Origin: Paenibacillus qinlingensis
Lineage (GTDB): Bacteria > Bacillota > Bacilli > Paenibacillales > NBRC-103111
Direction of reading: 5' to 3'
Assembly (NCBI RefSeq): GCF_013204845.1
Contig: NZ_JABMKY010000015.1
Location: forward strand, 62,001-126,000
Length of the DNA stretch: 64,000 nt
Under the pieces are notes generated by a model that had not been told where the DNA came from, did no database searches, and saw nothing but the letters and a program-made list of their open reading frames with translations. Below are positions 15,628 to 22,408 of this stretch, piece by piece; within the stretch, counting starts at the first letter, position 1; every line of letters starts with the position of its first letter. The position numbers and the translations under genes were made by a program.

Positions 15628-17490
15628 CTAACCTACTATATCCAAAACAGCTTCACTAGTTACTTTATAAGTATCTTGCAAAAGTAGCGCGTCATGTTGA
15701 ATCACATAAACGAAGTCGCCAAATTCTTTAAGTATTATTTTACCCTTAACTAAAATATTGTTTTCTCCCCTGATTTGAGCAACCTTTTTAAGAAAGAAAT
15801 CATATTTCACCCTATTCATAGGCAAAATAATCGAATTAAAAAAGTCGTTCTTTGACACTTTGTTCATAGCCGCATCTAATTTTGGCATTACATTCGCTAG
15901 TTTCTGTTGATCATATTTATTTATAGCTTTATCTATTTTCCTTAAATTCTCAACAACTTCATCCAACTCTTTTAGTAAGACTTTATAGGAGTAGCTCATT
16001 TTATTAATTTTGAATTTCACATTATCTAAATCATAGGAATCATGTCTTTTTGTGTACCAGTCAGCTTGCACAACAGGGACTTTTAATTCTGTTTCTATTA
16101 CGTCCTTTAAAGAACAATATGTCGTGTGACTGATTCGCGCGCCTCCATTAGTCGTATTAATAACCTTTAGATCTGGTCTTCGACTAATTAGACTCTCCAT
16201 TTGTATGCGCATTTGACTCCAATCTTTATTCGTATAGACTTCCCCTCCAGTTACACTTGGTACCGAAATCGCTGTTTCCAAAGCGTTTCCTACATCAACA
16301 CTGTCCTCAATAACAAGCGATGATTTTGAATATATCTGATTGTTTTTATATGCAAAATTTTGGCCTACGAGAACAATTAAACTACAGTTGAGCGTTTGCA
16401 ACAATTGTGTTGTAATAATTGAAATAGAAGCAGCATCATTGACCAGGTTAACTGGTTCTCCTGTTATACTCTTTATGAGAAACGAAGAAATCGTATCTTG
16501 ACTAGTTAACATATGCAACTTGGGACCAGGGTACTGATTCACAACCTCATGAGCCACGCTGCTTCCATAAATTAATGGAATTGACTTAATATCCTGCTCT
16601 ATTACTTTTTCGAAAACTTTTAGATTTAAAGGAGATGGATCATACGTACATGCGGCATCAGGATATATCCCATAAGCTAATAAACCGTTAATGGCTGTTC
16701 CCACCGAAAATATATAGGCTAATTTATTCTCCTTAATATATCTTAGATTATCTAGTTCTTCCTCAAGTGAAGGTCCTGCTGCAACTAATACAACTGGTTT
16801 GTCGTTAAAGGTTTCTTTTGTATCTATCATAATATCTGGAGTCTGCAAAATTGTTGGAAAGTTGATCAAACTGTTAACTACCCATCTCTTCTCATAAGTC
16901 GCATTAATTTGTATCGATTGTATTTTATTTGAAAAAGACTCTTTATATTGTTTATTTACTTGTTGTGTTATTTCCGGAAATAATCTTGAATAAGCCGGAT
17001 GAATAACAAGCACAGATCCGCCATGATAAGTGTCTACTATATAACGTAGGTAATTCGATATATCCGCCTCTTCATATAACAGAAAAATATCTTTCAATTT
17101 TGAAAATGAGAGTTGGTCAAGTAAACGGCATTTAATATACTCGTGAAATAAATCCGGGAAAGGTTCTAAAATTGTATAAGATAAATCAGGATGTTTCTTA
17201 TTAAACATCTCGATGTGGTAACCAAGTCCACAACCGAAAAATACTACGTGTCTATAATCGGAAGTAGACTCTATACTAGCAACGAATTGCTCTGCTTCTA
17301 CTACAGGATTATACTTACTTAATAATTGCATCATATTCCCGTTTACTTCAACTGCCAAAGTGGGATTTCCATCTTTCGCCATAGATACTTGCATCTCAGA
17401 CAGCTTATACTTACTTGATAAATTCAATAATGCATTATAAACAGCAGGGAATTTATCTTTTAATTTATTTAGGTTTTTTTCATAAATCAT
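15628..17490 (-). CDS. maf: Motility accessory factor (Maf) flagellin glycosyltransferase, DUF115 family
   Basis: A 620-residue protein with the DUF115/Maf core in the middle: PVVLVAAGPSLEEELDNLRYIKEN (about residues 228-251), FSVGTAINGLLAYGIYPDAACTYDPS, INLVNDAASISIITTQLL-like segments and IVLVGQNFAY. An N-terminal Rossmann-like part contains HVVFFGCGLGYHIEMF. Maf proteins transfer pseudaminic or legionaminic acid from CMP onto serine or threonine of flagellin in the cytoplasm, in Campylobacter, Helicobacter, Aeromonas, Clostridium and Geobacillus. Its place at the head of a nonulosonic acid operon next to hag supports this. It overlaps the upstream gene by 4 bp. Confidence 0.88.
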   Translation of the reverse strand: MIYEKNLNKLKDKFPAVYNALLNLSSKYKLSEMQVSMAKDGNPTLAVEVNGNMMQLLSKYNPVVEAEQFVASIESTSDYRHVVFFGCGLGYHIEMFNKKHPDLSYTILEPFPDLFHEYIKCRLLDQLSFSKLKDIFLLYEEADISNYLRYIVDTYHGGSVLVIHPAYSRLFPEITQQVNKQYKESFSNKIQSIQINATYEKRWVVNSLINFPTILQTPDIMIDTKETFNDKPVVLVAAGPSLEEELDNLRYIKENKLAYIFSVGTAINGLLAYGIYPDAACTYDPSPLNLKVFEKVIEQDIKSIPLIYGSSVAHEVVNQYPGPKLHMLTSQDTISSFLIKSITGEPVNLVNDAASISIITTQLLQTLNCSLIVLVGQNFAYKNNQIYSKSSLVIEDSVDVGNALETAISVPSVTGGEVYTNKDWSQMRIQMESLISRRPDLKVINTTNGGARISHTTYCSLKDVIETELKVPVVQADWYTKRHDSYDLDNVKFKINKMSYSYKVLLKELDEVVENLRKIDKAINKYDQQKLANVMPKLDAAMNKVSKNDFFNSIILPMNRVKYDFFLKKVAQIRGENNILVKGKIILKEFGDFVYVIQHDALLLQDTYKVTSEAVLDIVG

Positions 17491-18086
17491 TTTTCAACAC
17501 CCTCAACCTCTACAATTTTTAATGAAATATCTTTCAATTGAGTAAGTGCAGGGAATATTTCATATTTAATTAAATCTGCTAGAAGGGTGTAATCGGAATT
17601 ACTTAAAGCAATTTCAATATTACGAATTTCCTTAATTAGTACCTGTAGATGCACTTCATACTCTTGTCTATATACATTTAGATTATCCATTTCTGTAAAT
17701 GCTTCATACACTTTAAGTATAAATTGAATACCTTCAAACAAGTGACTGATCTTGCTCCATGTTTTGTCAGTCATTTTATTATATATCTGTGAAGATAAAG
17801 CTTCTACTTCTGGAAGAGCACTAGACAGGTAATTTACCGTATCTATTAACCGTTGCATCATATGTCCTCTACGGGAAATAAAAATAAACTCAACCTTCTT
17901 AATCTCCGATAAACGTAATAATAGATATCCTCGGATATCCTCATGTATTTCGACTCCATCAACGAATACACGCTCAATATATAAGTTTTCATCCTCTATT
18001 AGACCATTGACTTGACTAAACACATCTTCAACACTTTCCGCGCTATTACTGAGAATAAACCAATCATCTCTCAACTTAATTTGCAA
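17487..18086 (-). CDS. Unrecognised helical protein at the head of the glycosylation operon
   Basis: A 199-residue protein that I cannot place in a family. The first ~75 residues look like a mixed alpha/beta domain (WFILSNSAESVEDVFSQV, IERVFVDGVEI). The remainder is strongly helical, with alternating hydrophobic and acidic residues (VNYLSSALPEVEALSSQIYN, LLADLIKYEIFPALTQLKD). No signal peptide, membrane segment or cysteine motif. It overlaps maf by 4 bp, so the two are probably made together. That suggests a partner or chaperone for Maf or flagellin, but this is only context. Confidence 0.7.
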   Translation of the reverse strand: MQIKLRDDWFILSNSAESVEDVFSQVNGLIEDENLYIERVFVDGVEIHEDIRGYLLLRLSEIKKVEFIFISRRGHMMQRLIDTVNYLSSALPEVEALSSQIYNKMTDKTWSKISHLFEGIQFILKVYEAFTEMDNLNVYRQEYEVHLQVLIKEIRNIEIALSNSDYTLLADLIKYEIFPALTQLKDISLKIVEVEGVEK

Positions 18087-18122
18087 AATAAACCCTCCAA
18101 TAATCTCATGTCTTTTACTATT

Positions 18123-18150
18123 ATATCGGAATACTGTCTCGAAAATGTAA
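18123..18150 (-). promoter_or_regulatory. Putative SigD-type promoter of the glycosylation operon
   Basis: On the minus strand TTAC (18147-18150) and TCCGATAT (18123-18130) are separated by 16 nt. The -10 differs by one base from GCCGATAT. The same TTAC-16-TCCGATAT arrangement occurs before flaG. The -10 block continues into TATAAT, so a SigA promoter is also possible. It lies 37 bp upstream of the first gene of the operon. Confidence 0.45.
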
Positions 18151-18170
18151 ATACAAGTTTATGGTAAAGT

Positions 18171-18197
18171 AAAAAGACTCTAGATTAACTAGAGTCT
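18171..18197 (-). terminator. Intrinsic terminator of hag
   Basis: On the minus strand AGACTCTAG and CTAGAGTCT form a perfect nine-base-pair stem with a five-nt loop, followed by TTTTT. It lies 20 bp after the hag stop codon and separates the strongly expressed flagellin from the glycosylation operon. Confidence 0.9.
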
Positions 18198-18216
18198 CTT
18201 TACTTCAAACTAGGTA

Positions 18217-19824
18217 TTAACGAAGCAATTGAAGAACGCCTTGAGGCTGTTGGTTTGCTTGTGCCAACATTGCTTGAGCTGCTTGAGAAAGGATGTTGTT
18301 CTTAGTGAAATCCATCATTTCTTTCGCCATGTCCACATCACGAATTCGGGACTCAGCAGATGTCAAGTTCTCGGAAGCAGTTTGCAAGTTGTTGATTGTG
18401 TGCTCCAAACGGTTTTGAACAGCACCCATTTTGGAACGTTGCGAGGAAACATTTTTAATCGCGCTATCCAAAGAAGTTAACGCTTGGGACGCATTTGTTG
18501 CAGTAGAAACATCAACGGATGATAATCCTAGTGCAGCCGTTCTCATATCGCCAATACCAAAGCTAATCGTTTGTCCTCGGTTAGCACCAATTTGGAATGT
18601 TACTCCTCCATTGCTTGTTGCTTCTGTTTGTGCTTGAGACAAACCAAGATCTTGAATCGCTGTTTGACCAGTTTGATCTTTGAAATTGATAGGACCATTT
18701 TCATTTGTAATAACAAAGCGGCCATCATCACTCACATTAACTTGTGCTTGAGAGATGAAACCATCTTGACCAGATGATTTACCAGTAGTACCGTTGTAAG
18801 CAGTGATTGCAGCATTAATTGCAGTTTGCAACATTGCTGCGCCACTTGCCATTGTAGCGCCGTTTGCGAGACCAGATAAAGTAACCTGCATTAGCACACC
18901 ATTTACTGTCATATCGGCAGTAGTACTAGCAGCAACAGTCGTACCATTATAGTTAGTTGTTCCTACAGCTTGAGTACCGGTTGCGCCAAGGATTTTCCCA
19001 CCAAGTACACCAGCACCTGCTGTAATACTGGAATCTACACCTTTAGAACCACTCTCTAGAACTAGCTTCCCAGAAGCATCAACGTATCCAGTAACGTGAG
19101 CTACATTTTTACCTGCAGCATCAATTGCAGCGTTAATTGTATTTACAATTAGATCTTTTGCTTTATTTTGAGTTGTAATGTCTGTTGAAATACCTTTTAA
19201 TGTGTTTTTATCTTCTGTCGATAGATTTTGCCAATTTACATCGATGTTAGTTCCATCAATTTTGAGTGTTTCTGTTTTAAAATCAGCATCTAAAGGGACA
19301 CCGGAAGCCATAGTACCTGACCCAGTTATTGTACCACCAGTCAATTTAGCTACAGCTGCACTAGTTGTAGTATCTTGTGCAACATTAGATGTACCAGCGG
19401 ATTTCAAAGCACCATTCAATAATTTTTGAGTATTAAACTCAGTTGTGTTACCAATACGATCGATTTCGTCTTTCAATTGTTTTACTTCTTCTTGAATCGC
19501 TGCGCGATCGTCATTTGTGTTTGTTCCGTTTGCGGATTGGTCAGCCAATTCGCGCATACGTTGAAGGATCGAGTGAGTTTCGTTCAATGCACCCTCTGCT
19601 GTTTGAATCAAAGAGATACCATCTTGAGCATTTTTGGAAGCCATATCCAAACCACGGATTTGTGCTCTCATTTTCTCGGAGATTGCTAGACCAGCTGCAT
19701 CATCACCAGCGCGGTTGATGCGAAGACCGGAAGACAATTTCTCAAGGGATTTGCTTGCTGCTGCTGTGTTACCCGTCAATTGACGGTGAGTGTTCGCTGC
19801 TGCGATATTGTGATTAATTCTCAT
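18217..19824 (-). CDS. hag: Flagellin
   Basis: A 535-residue flagellin. The conserved N-terminal D0/D1 domain starts MRINHNIAAANTHRQLTGN and contains SLEKLSSGLRINRAGDDAAGL. The C-terminal D1/D0 domain ends with RSKMGAVQNRLEHTINNL, ESRIRDVDMAKEMMDFTK and QANQQPQGVLQLLR. Between about residues 150 and 430 lies a Thr/Ser/Gly/Ala-rich variable domain that Bacillus subtilis Hag (about 300 residues) lacks; it is a natural target for O-glycosylation. The start is the ATG at 19824, with AGGAGG nine nt upstream. The in-frame extension above it is not conserved. The leader carries a CsrA-type hairpin. Confidence 0.97.
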   Translation of the reverse strand: MRINHNIAAANTHRQLTGNTAAASKSLEKLSSGLRINRAGDDAAGLAISEKMRAQIRGLDMASKNAQDGISLIQTAEGALNETHSILQRMRELADQSANGTNTNDDRAAIQEEVKQLKDEIDRIGNTTEFNTQKLLNGALKSAGTSNVAQDTTTSAAVAKLTGGTITGSGTMASGVPLDADFKTETLKIDGTNIDVNWQNLSTEDKNTLKGISTDITTQNKAKDLIVNTINAAIDAAGKNVAHVTGYVDASGKLVLESGSKGVDSSITAGAGVLGGKILGATGTQAVGTTNYNGTTVAASTTADMTVNGVLMQVTLSGLANGATMASGAAMLQTAINAAITAYNGTTGKSSGQDGFISQAQVNVSDDGRFVITNENGPINFKDQTGQTAIQDLGLSQAQTEATSNGGVTFQIGANRGQTISFGIGDMRTAALGLSSVDVSTATNASQALTSLDSAIKNVSSQRSKMGAVQNRLEHTINNLQTASENLTSAESRIRDVDMAKEMMDFTKNNILSQAAQAMLAQANQQPQGVLQLLR

Positions 19825-19833
19825 TTGTTTCTT

Positions 19834-19870
19834 CCTCCTGAAGGTTCGTTTGATCCACATCCATGTGGAT
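19834..19870 (-). promoter_or_regulatory. CsrA-binding leader of hag: hairpin site plus ribosome binding site
   Basis: On the minus strand ATCCACAT-GG-ATGTGGAT (19853-19870) is a perfect hairpin presenting GGA at its tip. ACA-GGATGT within it matches nine positions of the CsrA consensus RUACARGGAUGU. A second GGA site is the ribosome binding sequence AGGAGG (19834-19839). Two such sites, one in a hairpin upstream and one at the Shine-Dalgarno, are how CsrA represses hag translation in Bacillus subtilis. Confidence 0.72.
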
Positions 19871-19924
19871 TTATTTTGGGCTCACAAGCGGGTCGGCCGC
19901 CCAGCTTGAGGCCCGTTGTTATAT

Positions 19925-19952
19925 ATATCGTCCTAGCGATTCCGAAAGTTTA
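19925..19952 (-). promoter_or_regulatory. SigD promoter of hag
   Basis: On the minus strand TAAA (19949-19952) and GACGATAT (19925-19932) are separated by 16 nt. They match the flagellar SigD consensus TAAA / GCCGATAT with one mismatch. The promoter lies about 100 nt upstream of the hag start, just after the csrA terminator. Confidence 0.78.
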
Positions 19953-19962
19953 TAGGTAAATT

Positions 19963-19994
19963 AAAAAAAATGTCGACCCCTGGCCGACATTTTT
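19963..19994 (-). terminator. Intrinsic terminator of csrA
   Basis: On the minus strand AAAATGTCG and CGACATTTT arms are followed by a T run (the A run at 19963-19970 on the plus strand). It lies directly after the csrA stop codon and before the hag promoter. Confidence 0.72.
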
Positions 19995-19997
19995 GCT

Positions 19998-20228
19998 CTA
20001 TTTAGACTTATTCATTAACTTACTTAGGTTCAAAGGACTAATCGGATTAGAAATCGCTTCTTTGTTCGATTCTTGTATGTTCTGATAGATCTCTTTGCGG
20101 AAAACTTCGACATGTTTTGGAGCGCGAATGCCCACACGAATTGTGTCTCCTTCACTACCCAGAACGACGATCTCGATCTGATCACCGATCATAATCGATT
20201 CTCCTTTTTTCCTGGCCAATACGAGCAT
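19998..20228 (-). CDS. csrA: Carbon storage/flagellin translation regulator CsrA
   Basis: A 76-residue RNA-binding homodimer. The sequence MLVLARKKGESIMIGDQIEI, then VGIRAPKHVEVFRKEIY, is the canonical CsrA core including the RNA-contacting Arg of the GIRAP-HVEVFR segment. I start it at the ATG at 20228, with AGAGGGG eight nt upstream. A GTG three codons earlier overlaps the fliW stop. CsrA represses hag translation until it is sequestered by FliW. The gene order fliW-csrA-hag is that of Bacillus subtilis. Confidence 0.97.
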   Translation of the reverse strand: MLVLARKKGESIMIGDQIEIVVLGSEGDTIRVGIRAPKHVEVFRKEIYQNIQESNKEAISNPISPLNLSKLMNKSK

Positions 20229-20233
20229 ACTCC

Positions 20234-20689
20234 TCACCCCTCTACTTGTGTTGGTTCGCCTACTTCGCTTAACACGATTTCATGTTTGACGTTGTACTCC
20301 GAGTCGTGCAAGATAATCTGCTTGGCAGACTGCTCTTGTACATTCCATATGATCGGCGCTAAGAGATTAAGTGTGATCTTCGTGAAGTCATCATTTACTG
20401 TAACCACTGACCAGACTAGTACATCTTCTGGCTTCTCAATCTTTAATTCAGTCTGCACAGCCTCTGGAATATTTAACTCATAATCTTTAAAGAAAAGGAA
20501 AGGATCTGTCACCAAAAAAGCAAGACCGCCTTCTTGAACGGATTGGAAATATGAGAAAGGAGCACTATCCGCAGGCTGAACCAAAGTAAACTGAGTTAGT
20601 TCTTCAAAGCCTGGCACTCCTTGTGTAAACGTGACGATATCTGAGTCCTGCACTTCGATCTCACCGAAAAATAAAGTCGTAATTTTCAT
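20234..20689 (-). CDS. fliW: Flagellar assembly factor FliW
   Basis: A 151-residue protein with the FliW signature: MKITTLFFGEIEVQDSDIVT, FTQGVPGFEELTQFTLVQ and FLVTDPFLFFKDYEL. FliW binds either flagellin or CsrA. When flagellin accumulates, FliW releases it and frees or inhibits CsrA accordingly, setting hag translation. I chose the ATG at 20689 with GGAG eight to nine nt upstream. An in-frame extension of 32 codons exists upstream, but it is encoded by the repeated leader element and is not FliW-like. Confidence 0.95.
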   Translation of the reverse strand: MKITTLFFGEIEVQDSDIVTFTQGVPGFEELTQFTLVQPADSAPFSYFQSVQEGGLAFLVTDPFLFFKDYELNIPEAVQTELKIEKPEDVLVWSVVTVNDDFTKITLNLLAPIIWNVQEQSAKQIILHDSEYNVKHEIVLSEVGEPTQVEG

Positions 20690-20716
20690 CTGCCTAGCTC
20701 CTTCATTTGAACGAAT

Positions 20717-20814
20717 AATGAGAAAACCTCTATCGAGGCCATTCGAAGATGAGCGACCGCGTTTAGAGGTAGGTTTTATCGCCAATAATCAAGCTGTTTT
20801 CGGAAACCGAAAAC
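20717..20814 (-). repeat. Shared leader element, copy upstream of fliW
   Basis: On the plus strand it contains the hairpin cctc-tatc-gagg (20727-20738), gatgagcgaccgcgttt (20748-20764), the block 20762-20785 ending atcgccaa, and a distal hairpin gttttcgg-aaa-ccgaaaac (20796-20814). The proximal hairpin begins 38 nt from the fliW start codon. The copy before epuA shares the 17-base core exactly. The copy before metK shares 21 of 24 bases of the 20762-20785 block. Gene-proximal hairpins of the fliW and epuA copies differ by compensating bases. Confidence 0.75.
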
Positions 20815-20833
20815 TTATACTTTCTTATGTGGT

Positions 20834-20860
20834 AAAAAAGCTATAGAAATCATCTATAGC
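20834..20860 (-). terminator. Intrinsic terminator after the flgM-flgN-flgK-flgL-yviE operon
   Basis: On the minus strand GCTATAGA and TCTATAGC form an eight-base-pair stem followed by TTTTTT. It lies 14 bp after the yviE stop codon. fliW therefore needs its own promoter or read-through. Confidence 0.85.
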
Positions 20861-20874
20861 CTGATTATACCCCA

Positions 20875-21444
20875 TTATGTTTTGAAATCAATTTGTGACA
20901 CTGAGATATCAACCTTAGGATACTGTCTCATGTAAATATCAAGCTTACCTCGATTGTACTCAATCTCAGGCTTATTTACCCGTGCATTAACATTTACTTT
21001 ACCGTCTGTAACATTGATTTCAGCTTTGCGTGCTGTGTACGTTATATCAACATTATCATAAGCTGCTTCCCCGTAGTAATCGAACTGCGGACGGCTAATA
21101 CTAAGCTCTTTCGCAATCTCAGCAATTGCATTCCCGCCATGATGAATGGCAGCCATCCTATTGCCATCCTCTACGCGCCTAGCGATCCCTTGCATAGCGA
21201 TTTGTGAACATTGAGAATAGATCCGGCTCAACGCTGTAAGAATCGGTCCTTGACCAAGAGCATCCCAAGCTCGACTTTGATCTATCTCTAGTTCTCCTCT
21301 AGGCTGTCGTATGTCCTGTTTAGGACGATCGACTTGCATTTCATAAGTTGCTCTAGGCTGTCGAATATCTTGCGTTCCGAGGTCGGCATCTATTCCAATT
21401 AGAGCCGGTTGTTGGCTTATTTGTATTTGTGGAATACTTGGCAC
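20875..21444 (-). CDS. yviE: DUF6470 family flagellar-locus protein (YviE-like)
   Basis: A 189-residue protein with no signal peptide. It has a repetitive N-terminal part with three QDIRQPRA/QPRGELEI-type repeats (about residues 24-55), a helical middle (ALGQGPILTALSRIYSQCS) and a beta-rich C-terminus (DITYTARKAEINVTDGKVN). This matches YviE of Bacillus subtilis in position, between flgL and fliW, and in general composition. The function is unknown. It begins 26 bp after the flgL stop codon. Confidence 0.85.
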   Translation of the reverse strand: MPSIPQIQISQQPALIGIDADLGTQDIRQPRATYEMQVDRPKQDIRQPRGELEIDQSRAWDALGQGPILTALSRIYSQCSQIAMQGIARRVEDGNRMAAIHHGGNAIAEIAKELSISRPQFDYYGEAAYDNVDITYTARKAEINVTDGKVNVNARVNKPEIEYNRGKLDIYMRQYPKVDISVSQIDFKT

Positions 21445-21469
21445 TTCAACCGCCTCCTAATTGAAATTA

Positions 21470-22369
21470 TTACCGCAAGAAATCAACTAATGTAGGGACA
21501 ATCACTTTGGATCCAGCAGAAAGCGAAGCCTGGTAAACGTTCTCTTCCATTTTCAAATTGGTGATGACCAATGACATATCCGCATCTTCTGTCTTCGACT
21601 GCAGACTTTGCAAGTTAATCCCAATGTCTTGCAAGCGTTCCTCTGCGAGCTGAACGCGATTCGTTTTGGCACCAATATCCGCACGCGCCCCCAAGACTCC
21701 ACTCAGCCGTTGATCCATAAGTTCAATAGACTTCTGAATACCTGGTGTTGTGCCTGATGCTAAAGCCGCAGATAAATCTTTTAATATTTGAAAAGCGTTA
21801 TTCACATCGCCAGATTTACCAAAAATCTCTTCCGCTGTTTTATTCATGGCGATTTGAACGCCGGCACCAATTTCAAACTTAATTTCACCGCTATCCGTTA
21901 CAGCATTTGCTGCATTATCTGGGTCAGGGAATGGGGCTTTATCTGTGATTTGTCCATTGAAAACAAACTTTCCATTGAACTGACTATTTCCTATATTTGT
22001 CATTTGATTATACAGTTGGTCAATTTCGGTTTTCATGGCATTCAGCGACTCTTCCGAGTTCGTACCATTCGCAGCCTCTACAGCAAGTTCACGAGCTCTT
22101 TGCAATACGCTACCTGTTTGATCCAACATCGTATCCGTATAATCTAGAAAAGAAACCGTCGCATCAACGTTTCTCTGATATTGATCATTCGTTTCTAGCT
22201 CACTACGGTAGCGCATAGAGAAACTAATTCCCACTGGATCATCTGATGGCTTATTGATCTTGCGACCTGTTGACAATTGATCTTGAAGCTTATCCATTCG
22301 AGATAAATTTCCATTCAAATTTCGCAGTAATTGTGTATTCAACATGCCTTGTGTGACGCGAAGAGCCAT
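21470..22369 (-). CDS. flgL: Hook-filament junction protein FlgL (hook-associated protein 3)
   Basis: A 299-residue flagellin-like protein that forms the second junction ring between hook and filament. The N-terminus MALRVTQGMLNTQLLRNL with LQDQLSTGRKINKPSDDPVG is characteristic. The C-terminal helix DADMSLVITNLKMEENVYQA is also typical. It lies 39 bp after flgK in the same operon. Confidence 0.96.
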   Translation of the reverse strand: MALRVTQGMLNTQLLRNLNGNLSRMDKLQDQLSTGRKINKPSDDPVGISFSMRYRSELETNDQYQRNVDATVSFLDYTDTMLDQTGSVLQRARELAVEAANGTNSEESLNAMKTEIDQLYNQMTNIGNSQFNGKFVFNGQITDKAPFPDPDNAANAVTDSGEIKFEIGAGVQIAMNKTAEEIFGKSGDVNNAFQILKDLSAALASGTTPGIQKSIELMDQRLSGVLGARADIGAKTNRVQLAEERLQDIGINLQSLQSKTEDADMSLVITNLKMEENVYQASLSAGSKVIVPTLVDFLR

Positions 22370-22408
22370 TGCAATTCCACCCCAAACTTCTAGTTTTGTT
22401 ACTTACAT

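Noticed and set aside
19825..19860. N-terminal 12-codon extension of flagellin
   Set aside because: The extension overlaps the ribosome binding site and CsrA hairpin. Flagellins begin at MRINHN, which has a perfect upstream AGGAGG.
20690..20785. 32-codon N-terminal extension of FliW
   Set aside because: The extra codons fall in the repeated leader element, also seen in front of epuA, and are not part of the FliW family.
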